Shown here piece by piece: positions 11,501-19,604 of a DNA stretch of 58,952 bases (positions within the stretch are counted from its first letter, which is position 1; each line of letters begins with the position of its first letter). The notes below the pieces were generated by a model that had not been told where the DNA came from, made no database searches, and was given only the letters and a program-made list of their open reading frames with translations. The DNA comes from Corynebacterium sp. (GTDB lineage Bacteria > Actinomycetota > Actinomycetes > Mycobacteriales > Mycobacteriaceae). The DNA lies in NCBI RefSeq assembly GCF_030532325.1, contig NZ_JAUNLS010000001.1:151711-210662 (forward strand), written 5' to 3'. A program made the translations under genes and the position numbers.

Positions 11501-11934
11501 GAGGGCTCGGAGTCCTTGAGCGTGGGCAGGCCCGCCTCCTGTGCGGCGTGCACGGCCGCGGCCTTGTCACCGGTCAGGTCCAGAGTCTCCGGGGTGGGGC
11601 CAATGAAGGTGATGCCGTTGTCACGGCACGCACGCGCGAGATCTGCGCGCTCGGAAAGGAAACCGTAACCGGGGTAGATAGCGTCGGCACCAGACTTCTT
11701 GGCTGCGCGGATGACCTCGTCGATGTCGAGGTAGGCCTTGACGGGCTGGCCATCAACGCCGATGCGCACGGCTTCGTCCGCAAAAGCGCGGTGGAAGGAG
11801 TTGCGGTCCTCCCGGGGGTAGATAGCAACGGTCTTCGCGCCCACCTCGAAGGCAGCACGGAAGGCACGCACCGCGATCTCACCGCGGTTGGCCACCAAGA
11901 TCTTGGAGAAGGATTTGGGGGCGGTATCAGACAC
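8503..11934 (-). CDS. pyc: Pyruvate carboxylase
   Basis: 1143 residues, the full length of the single-chain enzyme. Biotin carboxylase domain (1-460; [32 protein letters not shown]), carboxyltransferase domain (about 530-810; VTDTTFRDAHQSLLATR, HVHTHDTAGGQ, metal-binding His pair), allosteric linker, and biotinyl domain with EAMKMEA near the C terminus. It makes oxaloacetate from pyruvate, bicarbonate and ATP, the main anaplerotic step in corynebacteria. The GTG at 11934 (VSDTAPKSF) is taken as the start because GAAAGGATC lies about nine bases upstream; an upstream in-frame extension to 11973 is unlikely. Monocistronic. Confidence 0.97.
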   Translation of the reverse strand: MSDTAPKSFSKILVANRGEIAVRAFRAAFEVGAKTVAIYPREDRNSFHRAFADEAVRIGVDGQPVKAYLDIDEVIRAAKKSGADAIYPGYGFLSERADLARACRDNGITFIGPTPETLDLTGDKAAAVHAAQEAGLPTLKDSEPSTDPEELYEYSKDFSFPVFVKAVAGGGGRGMRFIESPEELKAKCAEASREAEAAFGDAHVYLETAVIRPQHIEVQILADSQGNVIHLFERDCSVQRRHQKVVEIAPAPTLDPELRDRICADAVKFCEHINYRGAGTVEFLVDEKGNHVFIEMNPRVQVEHTVTEEVTGVDIVKTQMQIVAGSSLKELGLEQENIHLTGAALQCRITTEDPANGFRPDTGTLTTYRSPGGAGVRLDGATSVGAEISPNFDSLLVKMTCRGATFEQAVARAQRALNEFAVGGVATNIGFLRALLREPDFVGTRVDTSFIPEHPDLLKAPPAVDESGRIIDYIADVTVNQPNGKRPTTLRPFDKIPTFDKSQPLPRGSRDDLLELGPKAWAEKIRAQEALAVTDTTFRDAHQSLLATRVRGTDLVTAAEAVARMTPELYSVEAWGGATYDVAMRFLKEDPWVRLDLLREAMPNQNIQMLLRGRNTVGYSPYSDDVCRAFVQEAAKSGVDIFRIFDALNDVSQMRPAIDAVLETGTTVAEVAMAYSGDMCSPKENLYTLDYYLKLAEEIVNTGAHVLAIKDMAGLLRPESASKLVMALRKEFDLPVHVHTHDTAGGQLATYYAAALSGADVVDGASAPLAGTTSQPSLSAIISAFSNSKRDTGIDLQAVSDLEPYWEAVRQLYKPFEKGIPGPTGRVYKHEIPGGQLSNLRAQASALGLEDRFEVIEDTYAAVNEMLGRPTKVTPSSKVVGDLALHLVGAGVDPADFEANPTKYDIPDSVIAFLRGELGTPPGGWPPLRDKVLEGRTPGDVSVKPVPEEEKAHLASDNSDERRASLNRLLFPKQFEEFNEFRRTYGNTEALTDTVFLYGLEEGHEYVVHYFPEGSNDRADLKPITLRLDAMGEPDEKGFRNVVLNVNGQIRPLKVRDNNVESSVATVEKADPSNEGHVAAPFAGVVNATVKPGDEVKAGDQVAVIEAMKMEASISATKDGTIERVAIGAATKVEGGDLIAVIS

Positions 11935-12160
11935 TAGGAGTGATCCTTTCAGATAGGAACAATACGAAGACAAGGATAGTGTCCGAGGCGAAACCGCGGG
12001 CGAGAATCGACATATAGGTCAACAGATTTCGATTGGGTTCTCGCCAGAATCCTAGGCGCTCTGAGAGGGGCCCACCCCCTCACGCGCAGCACCACTCCCC
12101 CCAACATGTAATAGTCAAAGAAGGAAAGAGTTAATTTTCTTTTAAAATCATATAAACCTA

Positions 12161-12190
12161 TTGACATGCGACATCCTCTGCCTCTACCTT
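12161..12190 (+). promoter_or_regulatory. Sigma-A type promoter of cassette 1
   Basis: TTGACA at 12161-12166 and TACCTT at 12185-12190, with an 18-base spacer, upstream of the secreted-protein start at 12241. Confidence 0.65.
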
Positions 12191-12196
12191 TCAATC

Positions 12197-12212
12197 AGGT
12201 TCACAAGAACCA
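12197..12212 (+). promoter_or_regulatory. Inverted repeat at the cassette 1 transcription start
   Basis: AGGTTCACAAGAACCA: arms GGTTC and GAACC around ACAA, beginning about seven bases after the -10. It is placed as an operator or a 5' mRNA hairpin. A related repeat lies before cassette 2 (36413-36428). Confidence 0.5.
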
Positions 12213-12240
12213 ACTTCATCTTTCACCCAAAGGACTCGCA

Positions 12241-12601
12241 ATGAAGATAAAAAAAATTGGCTGTAGGCTGCACTCTCGCCGCTAGCTCTCTCCTCGCCGT
12301 TCCAACTGCCCAGGCCGCCGACTGGGAGTGTGGCGGTAACCTCGTGTGCATCTTCGATCATGCAAACTACGGTGGTTTCCTTGGCTCTCGGGGCTCAGGT
12401 ATTGGTTTGATGAACGTTTCCCACAACGCAAACGATAAGACTTCGTCGTGGATCAACAACACGTGGTCGGACGCCGCTTGGTATCACGATGCCAACGGGC
12501 AGGGCAAATGTCACACCATGACCCAGCAATCTCGCAACAACTACGTCGGTTTCTGGAGTAACGACCGTCTGTCGTCGTGGCGAACTGACCGAGGCTGCTA
12601 G
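12241..12601 (+). pseudogene. Small secreted I36/crystallin-like protein, frameshifted in the signal peptide (possibly phase-OFF)
   Basis: AAAGGA lies eight bases before the ATG at 12241. As read, the frame ends after 14 codons because the A-run has eight bases. With seven A it reads MKIKKLAVGCTLAASSLLAV and continues through PTAQA into a mature protein of about 95 residues to the TAG at 12601. The mature part has four Cys and a crystallin-like pattern (CIFDHANYGGF, then NDKTSSWINNT, then VGFWSNDRLSSW), as in peptidase inhibitor family I36 and actinobacterial beta/gamma-crystallin-like proteins. A TTG at 12257 could start a shorter product, but it would lack the basic n-region. First gene of a cassette with an ABC transporter; lower GC than its neighbours suggests acquisition. 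Confidence 0.75.
12249..12256 (+). repeat. A8 homopolymer tract in signal-peptide codons
   Basis: Eight A at codons 3-6 of the secreted protein. Lengths of 7 or 10 restore the frame. Confidence 0.9.
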
Positions 12602-12615
12602 CCATCCCTTTTCCG

Positions 12616-12646
12616 CACACGCCTCGGTCAACGACCTGGGCGTGTG
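12616..12646 (+). terminator. Hairpin between the secreted protein and ABC genes
   Basis: Eight-base stem CACACGCC/GGCGTGTG with a 15-base loop, then TTTCTCTGTT. It is probably a leaky terminator that lowers transporter expression relative to the secreted protein. Confidence 0.55.
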
Positions 12647-12667
12647 TTTCTCTGTTGTAAAGAACTC

Positions 12668-13354
12668 ATGAATACAGTCACTATATCTAGCGTCCACAAG
12701 TATTTGGGCGAAGGCGCCCAGCGCACGCATGTTCTTCAAGGCGCAAGCCTAAAGGTTGATGAAGGCGAGTTTCTCGGAATTTCAGGAAAGAGTGGCTCCG
12801 GTAAAACCACTCTCCTGCGCGCAATCGCAGGCCTTCTTCCTATTGATGAAGGCTCAATCGCGGTCTTTGATACCTGTGTATCCACCGCTACCCCCAAGGA
12901 ACTACTTACCTTGCGCCGCAACACAATCGGCTTCGTCCATCAAGACGACTTGTTGATGAATGAACTCACCGCACTCGAAAATGTCGTGCTTGTGCTTGCA
13001 GCAGCGGGGTTCGATGAGAAGGCAGCGCGCGACAAGGCGTCCGAGGCATTAGCCCAAGTAGGACTTGCAGAACTCGCTCAACGGTTTCCCGCAGAGTTGT
13101 CGCGCGGCCAGTGCCAAAGAGTAGGAATCGCCCGAGCACTGTCCGGGAACCGGAGAGTTCTCTTGGCTGATGAGCCGTCTGCGGCCCTCGATTCCGAGAA
13201 CTCGCGTGGCGTTTTTCAACTCTTCAAGAAGCTCGCATCAACTGGCACAACTGTGATAGCGACCAGCCATGATCCCATCATGCTGGACTATTGCAGCACG
13301 GCGTACACGCTGATCGACGGCCAGCTTGGGAAAGCAGCCCCGCATGCTCAATGA
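12668..13354 (+). CDS. ABC transporter ATPase, LolD/MacB type
   Basis: 228 residues. Walker A GKSGSGKTTL near 40, a Q-loop (VHQDDLL), signature SRGQCQRVGIARAL (a variant in which the usual LSGG is LSRG), Walker B VLLADEPSAALD, and H-loop SHD. This class pairs with FtsX-like permeases, and the partner gene follows with an 11-base overlap. The ATG at 12668 is chosen over an in-frame ATG at 12644, which lies within the hairpin tail. In cassette 1 it may export the secreted protein, act in immunity, or drive release of envelope-bound material; none of these is shown by sequence. Confidence 0.9.
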   Translation: MNTVTISSVHKYLGEGAQRTHVLQGASLKVDEGEFLGISGKSGSGKTTLLRAIAGLLPIDEGSIAVFDTCVSTATPKELLTLRRNTIGFVHQDDLLMNELTALENVVLVLAAAGFDEKAARDKASEALAQVGLAELAQRFPAELSRGQCQRVGIARALSGNRRVLLADEPSAALDSENSRGVFQLFKKLASTGTTVIATSHDPIMLDYCSTAYTLIDGQLGKAAPHAQ

Positions 13355-15779
13355 ACTGATCACGAAAGTCGTGCAGTCTTCGAAAAGGTATCGTTTCGGC
13401 GTAGCGGCTATTGCAGTGTGCTTAGGATTGTTTGCATTTGCCGTCTCGGCCGATCTCTTCATGACAATGTCCCCGCAGCAGAAGACACAGTCAGAATTGG
13501 GAAACAACGCTGTGCGGGTGGACGTGCCTGTGTACACGCGGGCGGGAGTGATTGAACAAACCCTGCCGCAACTTGATTCCCCAGAGCGAGGATTCACTGC
13601 TCAACTCGAGACTTACGATCTCTATGTTGATAGCAATCCTTCAACCTCCCTTGTCTACAAAGAGTCTCATTGGGAAGCGCAAGCTCCCGATTTTGGGTTG
13701 GTATTGGTTCAGGGCCATTGGCCTCACGCTCCTGGCGAGGTAGTAGTCACCGAAGACGTGAACCTCAACGTCGGAGAACGCACAACTGCGTTCAACGGCA
13801 CGCTACCGCTCCGCATCGTTGGCGTTGCATCGAATTCCTTCCACAAACATGAAGAAGCTGTGTACGGCGCATCGGGAACGTGGAACACCATCGACGCCCG
13901 CGCTTTTTCCATGACCTCCGCTTCGGTCCGGCCGATTGTTTTCGGTTCCGAAGGAAAGACTCCTGCAGCCCTCACCGAGTTCATTAGCAGCCAGCTCGGG
14001 GATACAGACCTCGTCGATCACGCCGCGCTGAACGACGCCTTCTCGGCCTCGCTCCTCACCCGCGAAAGCCTCCTCTCAACGCCGCCTTCAGGGTTCGCCG
14101 ATAGCTATTCCTTCTTCTTCGGTCTGTCCGCCGTTGTCATCCCGTGCGCTTTGATCTTCTTTTTGTGGCGGGTTACGTACCACGTGCTTCAACCGTTAAA
14201 TCAGCGTTTCTTCGAGCTAGGAATCTCGCCTTTCCTGTTGTGGAAGTCCAGCACATCCACCCTGTTTCGTTCGGCTTTGGTGTACTCCGTCTTAGGCATC
14301 GTATTGGGTGCGGGCCTTGCACAATGTGCACGCACATTCATTTCAGGTCTTGCAGGGTTGCCTGATCCTGGAGTCCTCATCCCATGGAAATGGTTAGTGC
14401 TTCTTCTCACTAGCTCGCTAGCGGCACTCCTGATTGGTGGTGTCGCCACCGCGCCGTCAGCTCGGCCGCATCCGTTCTGGAAGGACATCCCGTTACCAGC
14501 CTCATCGGCAACAGTCTTGCGTTGGAGCGCGGTCGTCATTGCCCTCGTCTCTGCTCTCTTCACGTTCGCTGCTGCAATGCTGGGACCCGGCGTGTTCGAA
14601 ACATGGGCGCCAGCGCCAACTGTGGCATTATGCATCGTATTTTCTCTTCTTCTCGCACGCTTTCCACGAAGCAGTCGGCCCTACACTCCCGCAGGCGTGG
14701 CTCTACGATTTGCCGAGAAACATCGTCAACTCATTGGTACGGGTCTGACGTTGTTGGTCCTGTGCATGGGAACCGCCGTTTTTAGCAGTTCGATGTCAGC
14801 CAGCTTCACAGCCAGTGAGAACGACAGCTTGACGTCGACGATCGCCCCGAACCAGGCCCACGTCTTAGAGAAGACAGATAACGGGCTTTCCACACGTGCT
14901 GAATCCGTTCAGCACCTGGCCAACTCGCTGGGTGTCGCCGCCCCAGTTCGTGTTTCTTATGTTCAGGCTACGCTCACCATGCCCTCGGATATGTCTGGCT
15001 CGTTCGGCGTACTAACTGTCCAATCCGTTCATAATGTCGAGCAGCTCTTAGAGCATGAACTCACGGACCGTGAAAAAGATGTCCTTAAGACGGGAGCGTT
15101 AGTCCGCGATCACAGATTCATCAACCGAGACCACATCTCAATCGACACGAGCAAGAGTTCAGGCCGCACATCACTTCCAGCGGTGAGTATCGACTTCGGA
15201 CCCCACTGGGAGAAGCTGGCTGGAGGAATTATTCTCGAATCCACGGCGCAGCAACTAGACGCACCGGCAGGTAGAACACAATGGGTCTTTACTGGACTCA
15301 AGGAGGATGAAGAAAAGCGTTTTCTTGATAGCGCTGCACAAGCCCGAATCCCCCACGAGCTCGTCCTACTGCCACTGGTTCAAACTTCTTCGACGCCGCG
15401 AGCATTCTATATCAGCTTGGCGGCCGCCCTGCTCAGCGCGTTGGCCGTGACCTTTGTTTTCTCGCGGCACCTCGCTCGTACTACTGAGGCAATCCAGACC
15501 ACCTTCAGAGTACTGGGCCTCGATTCTTCCTGGCACCTAAAAATTGTTGTGTTCACGACGGCCACACTGGCATGTGCTGCAATCATTACTGGCTGTCTCG
15601 CTGGAATCCTCCCACTTGCCGGAATGGTATACGCAATGGGAGATAGCCTCGCTTTTGCCATCGATTGGAAGGCACTTCTCGTTGCCGCAGGCGCAATAGC
15701 ACTGGGCGCTGCAAGTGGCGTTGGCATGACATGCCTTCGCTACGTGCAGCGCCCGTCGGCAAGCACAGCCGCTAATTAG
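13344..15779 (+). CDS. FtsX-like ABC transporter permease
   Basis: 811 residues. Layout: one N-terminal membrane segment (residues 14-36), an extracytoplasmic domain to about 250, a cluster of membrane segments from about 260 to 490, a second extracytoplasmic domain (about 495-685), and three C-terminal segments. This is the ten-segment double-FtsX form seen in antimicrobial-peptide and lipoprotein transporters. The ATG at 13344 overlaps the ATPase end; an in-frame TTG at 13326 is less likely. Its stop overlaps the stop of the convergent prpC by four bases, so the cassette abuts housekeeping DNA without a spacer or terminator. GC content is visibly lower than in the flanking genes. Confidence 0.85.
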   Translation: MLNELITKVVQSSKRYRFGVAAIAVCLGLFAFAVSADLFMTMSPQQKTQSELGNNAVRVDVPVYTRAGVIEQTLPQLDSPERGFTAQLETYDLYVDSNPSTSLVYKESHWEAQAPDFGLVLVQGHWPHAPGEVVVTEDVNLNVGERTTAFNGTLPLRIVGVASNSFHKHEEAVYGASGTWNTIDARAFSMTSASVRPIVFGSEGKTPAALTEFISSQLGDTDLVDHAALNDAFSASLLTRESLLSTPPSGFADSYSFFFGLSAVVIPCALIFFLWRVTYHVLQPLNQRFFELGISPFLLWKSSTSTLFRSALVYSVLGIVLGAGLAQCARTFISGLAGLPDPGVLIPWKWLVLLLTSSLAALLIGGVATAPSARPHPFWKDIPLPASSATVLRWSAVVIALVSALFTFAAAMLGPGVFETWAPAPTVALCIVFSLLLARFPRSSRPYTPAGVALRFAEKHRQLIGTGLTLLVLCMGTAVFSSSMSASFTASENDSLTSTIAPNQAHVLEKTDNGLSTRAESVQHLANSLGVAAPVRVSYVQATLTMPSDMSGSFGVLTVQSVHNVEQLLEHELTDREKDVLKTGALVRDHRFINRDHISIDTSKSSGRTSLPAVSIDFGPHWEKLAGGIILESTAQQLDAPAGRTQWVFTGLKEDEEKRFLDSAAQARIPHELVLLPLVQTSSTPRAFYISLAAALLSALAVTFVFSRHLARTTEAIQTTFRVLGLDSSWHLKIVVFTTATLACAAIITGCLAGILPLAGMVYAMGDSLAFAIDWKALLVAAGAIALGAASGVGMTCLRYVQRPSASTAAN

Positions 15780-16924
15780 ATCTCGCGCGGCGGGACGGAG
15801 CGCTGCTCCTTGCCGTTGTACGCGGACAGCGGGCGGATGAGCGAGTTGGACTCGTTCTGCTCCACGATGTGCGCAGTCCAGCCGGTGATGCGGGCCATCA
15901 CGAAGATCGGGGTGAAGAACTCAATGTCGAAGCCCAGGATGTGGTAGGCCGGGCCAGCCGGGAAGTCCAGGTTCGGGCGGATCTTGATGGAGGTGTTCTC
16001 ATACATGGTCTTGGCCATGATGTCGAACATCTCCACCCACTTCTCCTGGTTGTGTTCCTTGGCCAGCTCGCGGAAGGCGGCCTCCATGGTGGGTACACGG
16101 GAGTCGCCGTTCTTGTACACGCGGTGGCCAAAGCCCATGACCAGTTCCTTGTTGGCCAGCTTGTTCTTGGTCCACTCCTCCACCTTGGCCGGGTCACCGA
16201 TCTCCAGGAAGTTCTTCATCACAGCCTCGTTGGCGCCACCGTGCAGCGGGCCCTTGAGGGCGCCGATGGCCGCGGTAACAGCGGAGTAGGTATCCGACAT
16301 GGTCGAGGTGACCACGCGGGCGGCGAAGGTGGAAGCGTTGAAGGAGTGCTCGGCGTAGAGGATGAGGGACTTGTCAAAGGCCTCGATATCGGAGCGGGAC
16401 TTCGCCGGGGAGCCTTCCTCGTCACCGAAGACCATCCACAGGAAGTTCTCCGCAAAGCCCTTCTTGCGGGAGGGCTCGATGTAGCCCTCGCCGCGGCGGC
16501 GGCGGATGTCCAGGGCGATGATGGTGGGGATCTTCGCCATGAGCTCCAGCGCGGTGCGGCGAATGTGCTCGGAGTCCTTGGTGTACTCCTCCGGGTCCTG
16601 GGAGCCGATGAAGGAGATGGCGGTGCGCAGCACGTCCATCGGGTGGCAGGACTTCGGCATGGAGGTAATCAGGTCGATGACGTGGCGGTCCAGGTGGCGC
16701 AGTGCCTTCTCACGGGCGGAGAAACGCACCAGCTCGCCCTGGCTGGGCAGCTCACCATTCCACAGCAGGTAGGCCACCTCCTCGAAGGAGCAGTAGCGAG
16801 CGAGCTCCTGCACCGGGTAGCCGCGGTAGGTCAGGGAGTTGGTCTCCGGGACAACCTTGGAGATTGCGGTCTCATCGACGACAACGCCGTACAGGCCCTT
16901 GCGGATTTCTGGGGTTTCAGACAT
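15776..16924 (-). CDS. prpC: 2-methylcitrate synthase
   Basis: 382 residues of the citrate synthase fold with family motifs: LHGGANEAV (active-site His) near 220, GFGHRVYK near 260, and catalytic Asp region PNLDFPAG near 315. It condenses propionyl-CoA with oxaloacetate in the methylcitrate cycle. The assignment as methylcitrate rather than citrate synthase rests on its length and its place behind prpD and prpB. ATG at 16924 with AAGGAG upstream. Last gene of prpDBC, 70 bases after prpB. Confidence 0.93.
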   Translation of the reverse strand: MSETPEIRKGLYGVVVDETAISKVVPETNSLTYRGYPVQELARYCSFEEVAYLLWNGELPSQGELVRFSAREKALRHLDRHVIDLITSMPKSCHPMDVLRTAISFIGSQDPEEYTKDSEHIRRTALELMAKIPTIIALDIRRRRGEGYIEPSRKKGFAENFLWMVFGDEEGSPAKSRSDIEAFDKSLILYAEHSFNASTFAARVVTSTMSDTYSAVTAAIGALKGPLHGGANEAVMKNFLEIGDPAKVEEWTKNKLANKELVMGFGHRVYKNGDSRVPTMEAAFRELAKEHNQEKWVEMFDIMAKTMYENTSIKIRPNLDFPAGPAYHILGFDIEFFTPIFVMARITGWTAHIVEQNESNSLIRPLSAYNGKEQRSVPPREI

Positions 16925-16994
16925 GGTGTTTTCTCCTTGTGAGGTGGCGGTGATGGGTGGGCCCGGGTGGACGGCGGGCCCTGAGCGGCTTGCT

Positions 16995-17924
16995 CTAGTC
17001 AAAGGTGGGCTTGTAGCTGTCCTTCGAATAGGTGAAGACGGCCTGGTCAAAGGCGTTGTACTCGTTGTAGCGAACCAGCTCGTAGAGGCGGGAGCGATGC
17101 TGCATGCGCTCGAGCCACTCGGTCTGGATGCCGGTCTCCTGCAGGTCGCGCAGGAAGTCCTCGGTGGCGCCCATGGCCACGCGCAGGGTGGACACTGGCC
17201 AAATGACGGCGTTGTAGCCCAGGTCCTCGATCTGCTGGGCGGAGAGCAGCTGGGTCTTGCCAAACTCGGTCATGTTGGCCAGCAGCGGGGTGTCCACGGC
17301 GGCGCGGAACTTCTCAAAGTCCTCCGGGGAGTACAGGGCCTCGGTGAAGATGAGGTCCGCGCCGGCGTCGGCGTAGGCCTTGGCGCGCTCGATGGCCTCA
17401 TCGATACCGTGGATGCCGGCGGCGTCGGTGCGGGCACAGACGATGAAGTTCTCATCACGGCGCTCATTGACCGCCGCGGAGATGCGGCGCACCATGAGGT
17501 CGGTGGGCACCACTTCCTTGCCGTCGAGGTGGCCGCAGCGCTTCGGGTTGACCTGATCCTCCAGGTGGCAGCCGGCCAGGCCGGCGTCCTCCAGGGCGGC
17601 CACGGTGCGGGCGGCGGACATCGGCTCGCCGAAGCCCGTGTCGGCGTCGACAAGCACCGGCAGGTCCGTAGCACGGGCGATCTGCCCGGCACGGGTGGCC
17701 ACCTCGGTGAGCGTGGTCAGGCCGATGTCCGGCAGGCCCAGGTCATTGGCCAGCACAGCGCCGGAGACGTAGACGCCGCCGAAGCCGCCGATGTCCTGGA
17801 TGAGCCGCGCGGTCAGCGGGTTGAAGGCACCCGGCAGGGTGGTAATACCCGGCGCGGAAAGGGACTCACGGAACTGCTTACGCTTCTCAGCGTTGGTGAT
17901 GGTGGAGCCAAAAAGACCAGCCAT
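16995..17924 (-). CDS. prpB: 2-methylisocitrate lyase
   Basis: 309 residues of the isocitrate lyase superfamily. It contains the catalytic loop KRCGHLDGKEVVP near 118-130 and metal-binding DADTGFGEP near 85. It cleaves 2-methylisocitrate to pyruvate and succinate. Starts at ATG 17924, one base after the prpD stop, with GGAGGG inside the end of prpD, so it is translationally linked. Confidence 0.95.
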   Translation of the reverse strand: MAGLFGSTITNAEKRKQFRESLSAPGITTLPGAFNPLTARLIQDIGGFGGVYVSGAVLANDLGLPDIGLTTLTEVATRAGQIARATDLPVLVDADTGFGEPMSAARTVAALEDAGLAGCHLEDQVNPKRCGHLDGKEVVPTDLMVRRISAAVNERRDENFIVCARTDAAGIHGIDEAIERAKAYADAGADLIFTEALYSPEDFEKFRAAVDTPLLANMTEFGKTQLLSAQQIEDLGYNAVIWPVSTLRVAMGATEDFLRDLQETGIQTEWLERMQHRSRLYELVRYNEYNAFDQAVFTYSKDSYKPTFD

Positions 17925-17925
17925 G

Positions 17926-19449
17926 TTAGAACACTCCCTCCGGGGTCTGCGGTGCGGCGGCCAGGGCCTCGTCGGTGACGCGAACGTTGAGCTCGGTGAG
18001 GTCGGTGAGGTTTTCCAGGTCCTGGGCGGCGGCGAGGAAGCGCTCCTGCTCCTCCTCGGAGACGATGCCCTGGGCCAGCTTCTTAAACTTGGCGATGTAC
18101 TGCTCGCGGCCGAAGGGGCGGGCGCCGAGCGGGTGGGCGTCGGCCACCGCGCGCTCGTCCTCGATGACGGTGCCGTCCTTGAAGGTGATGACGGCGCGGC
18201 CGCCGAAGGCCTTCTCAGAAAGGTCCAGAGAGTGGTAGCGGCGGGTCCACTCCGGGTCCTCCACGGTGGAGATCTTGTGCCACAGCTCCACGGTCTCCGG
18301 GCGCTGCGCGCGCTCCGGGGCGTAGGAGTCCACGTGGTGCCAGGTGCCGTCCTCCAGCGCCACGGCAAAGATGTACATGATGGAGTGGTCCAGCGTCTCG
18401 CGGGAGGCGGTGGGATCCATCTTCTGCGGGTCATTCGCGCCGGTGCCGATGACGTAGTGGGTGTGGTGCGAGGTGTGCAGGACGATGGACTCGATGTCGG
18501 CGGTCTTCAGGCCCTTCTCCTCCAGGGTCTTCTTGAGTGCGAAGGCCATGTCGATGGGTGCCTGTGCCTGGTACTCCGCGGAGTGCTCCTTGGTGTAGGT
18601 ATCCAGGATGGCGCGCTTCTCCTCGCCTGGGCCGGGCAGCGGGACGGTGTAGGTGCGCTCCGGGGAGTGGAGCATCCAGGCGATGAAGCCGTCCTCGCCC
18701 TCCCAGATCGGAGCCGGTGCCCCCTCGCCGCGCATGGCGCGGTCAACGGCCTCGATGGCCATCTTGCCGGCAAAGGCCGGGGCGTAGGCCTTCCAGGAAG
18801 AAATAAGGCCCTTGCGGGACTGGCGGGTGGCGGTGGTGGTGTGCAGCGCCTGGCCGATGGCCTGGTAGATGGTCTCTACCGGCAGGTTGAGCATGGTGCC
18901 AATACCCGCGGCGGCGGAGGGGCCGAGGTGGGCCACGTGGTCGATCTTCCACTCGTGCAGGCAGATGGCCTTGACCAGGTTGACCTGGATCTCGTAGCCG
19001 GTGGCGATGCCGCGGATGAGCGCCTTGCCGTCAAGGCCCTTGTGCTGGGCCACGGCGAGGATCGGCGGGATGTTATCGCCCGGGTGCGAGTACTCGGCGG
19101 CGAGGAATGTATCGTGGTAATCCAGCTCGCGCACGGCGGTGCCGTTGGCCAGCGCGGCCCACTCGGCGGAGTAGGCGCCGTCGACGCCGAAAATGCGGGC
19201 GCCGTGCTCAGCCACCGGGTGTGCCTGGGCGATGACGCGGGCGGAGGTGACAGGACGGCGGGCCACGGAGGCGACGGCCACGGAAGCGTTGTCGATGATG
19301 CGGTTGATGATCATCTCGGTGGTCTCAGCGGGGACCTCGACGGGGTCGGTGGCTACCTGCGCGATCTTGTACGCGAGGTGCTCTTCGATGGGGAAATCCT
19401 CAGCAGACTTGTGGGTCCGCACTTCATGGTTGATCAATTGCTGCTCCAT
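17926..19449 (-). CDS. prpD: 2-methylcitrate dehydratase
   Basis: 507 residues of the MmgE/PrpD family; it dehydrates 2-methylcitrate. Family segments include [19 protein letters not shown] near 105-122 and [12 protein letters not shown] near 145-157. First gene of the operon, divergent from prpR across 155 bases that contain the inverted repeat described separately. ATG at 19449 preceded by a weak site (CACGAGGAGT). Confidence 0.94.
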   Translation of the reverse strand: MEQQLINHEVRTHKSAEDFPIEEHLAYKIAQVATDPVEVPAETTEMIINRIIDNASVAVASVARRPVTSARVIAQAHPVAEHGARIFGVDGAYSAEWAALANGTAVRELDYHDTFLAAEYSHPGDNIPPILAVAQHKGLDGKALIRGIATGYEIQVNLVKAICLHEWKIDHVAHLGPSAAAGIGTMLNLPVETIYQAIGQALHTTTATRQSRKGLISSWKAYAPAFAGKMAIEAVDRAMRGEGAPAPIWEGEDGFIAWMLHSPERTYTVPLPGPGEEKRAILDTYTKEHSAEYQAQAPIDMAFALKKTLEEKGLKTADIESIVLHTSHHTHYVIGTGANDPQKMDPTASRETLDHSIMYIFAVALEDGTWHHVDSYAPERAQRPETVELWHKISTVEDPEWTRRYHSLDLSEKAFGGRAVITFKDGTVIEDERAVADAHPLGARPFGREQYIAKFKKLAQGIVSEEEQERFLAAAQDLENLTDLTELNVRVTDEALAAAPQTPEGVF

Positions 19450-19531
19450 ACTCCTCGTGAATGAATGCGATAGCCATCACACTAATTTCCTGGCGGTGGC
19501 CCGTGCCACATGTGTAATCTGTGTAAATCTG

Positions 19532-19556
19532 TTGCAGGTTTTCGCAGATCCTGCAA
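19532..19556 (+). promoter_or_regulatory. Inverted repeat in the prpD-prpR intergenic region, candidate PrpR/RamB operator
   Basis: TTGCAGG at 19532-19538 and CCTGCAA at 19550-19556, extended to CTGCAAAA. PrpR and RamB sites in actinobacteria are built around TTTGCAAA. It lies midway between the two divergent starts, suiting joint control of prpDBC and prpR. Confidence 0.55.
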
Positions 19557-19604
19557 AATGTGTGGAAAAGGCACGTCAGAGGCACTATTCGGAAGGAAGA
19601 ACCC

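Larger units (their letters stand above)
11935..12240. other. Divergent region between pyc and cassette 1
   Basis: 306 bases without a gene. On the pyc side, AGGATA at 11973-11978 reads TATCCT on the minus strand, a candidate -10, and a GGCGAGAA/TTCTCGCC inverted repeat lies at 11999-12045. A G/C-rich hairpin (GAGGGG/CCCCTC, 12065-12081) follows. After about 12100 the sequence turns AT-rich and holds the cassette 1 promoter. Confidence 0.5.

Noticed and set aside
8632-11937. Long open frames on the plus strand opposite pyc
   Set aside because: Antisense shadows of a clear pyruvate carboxylase gene, with no motifs of their own.
12257-12601. TTG at 12257 as the true start of the cassette 1 secreted protein
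   Set aside because: It would lack the basic n-region and has no proper ribosome site, whereas the ATG at 12241 has AAAGGA at the right distance and encodes MKIKK.
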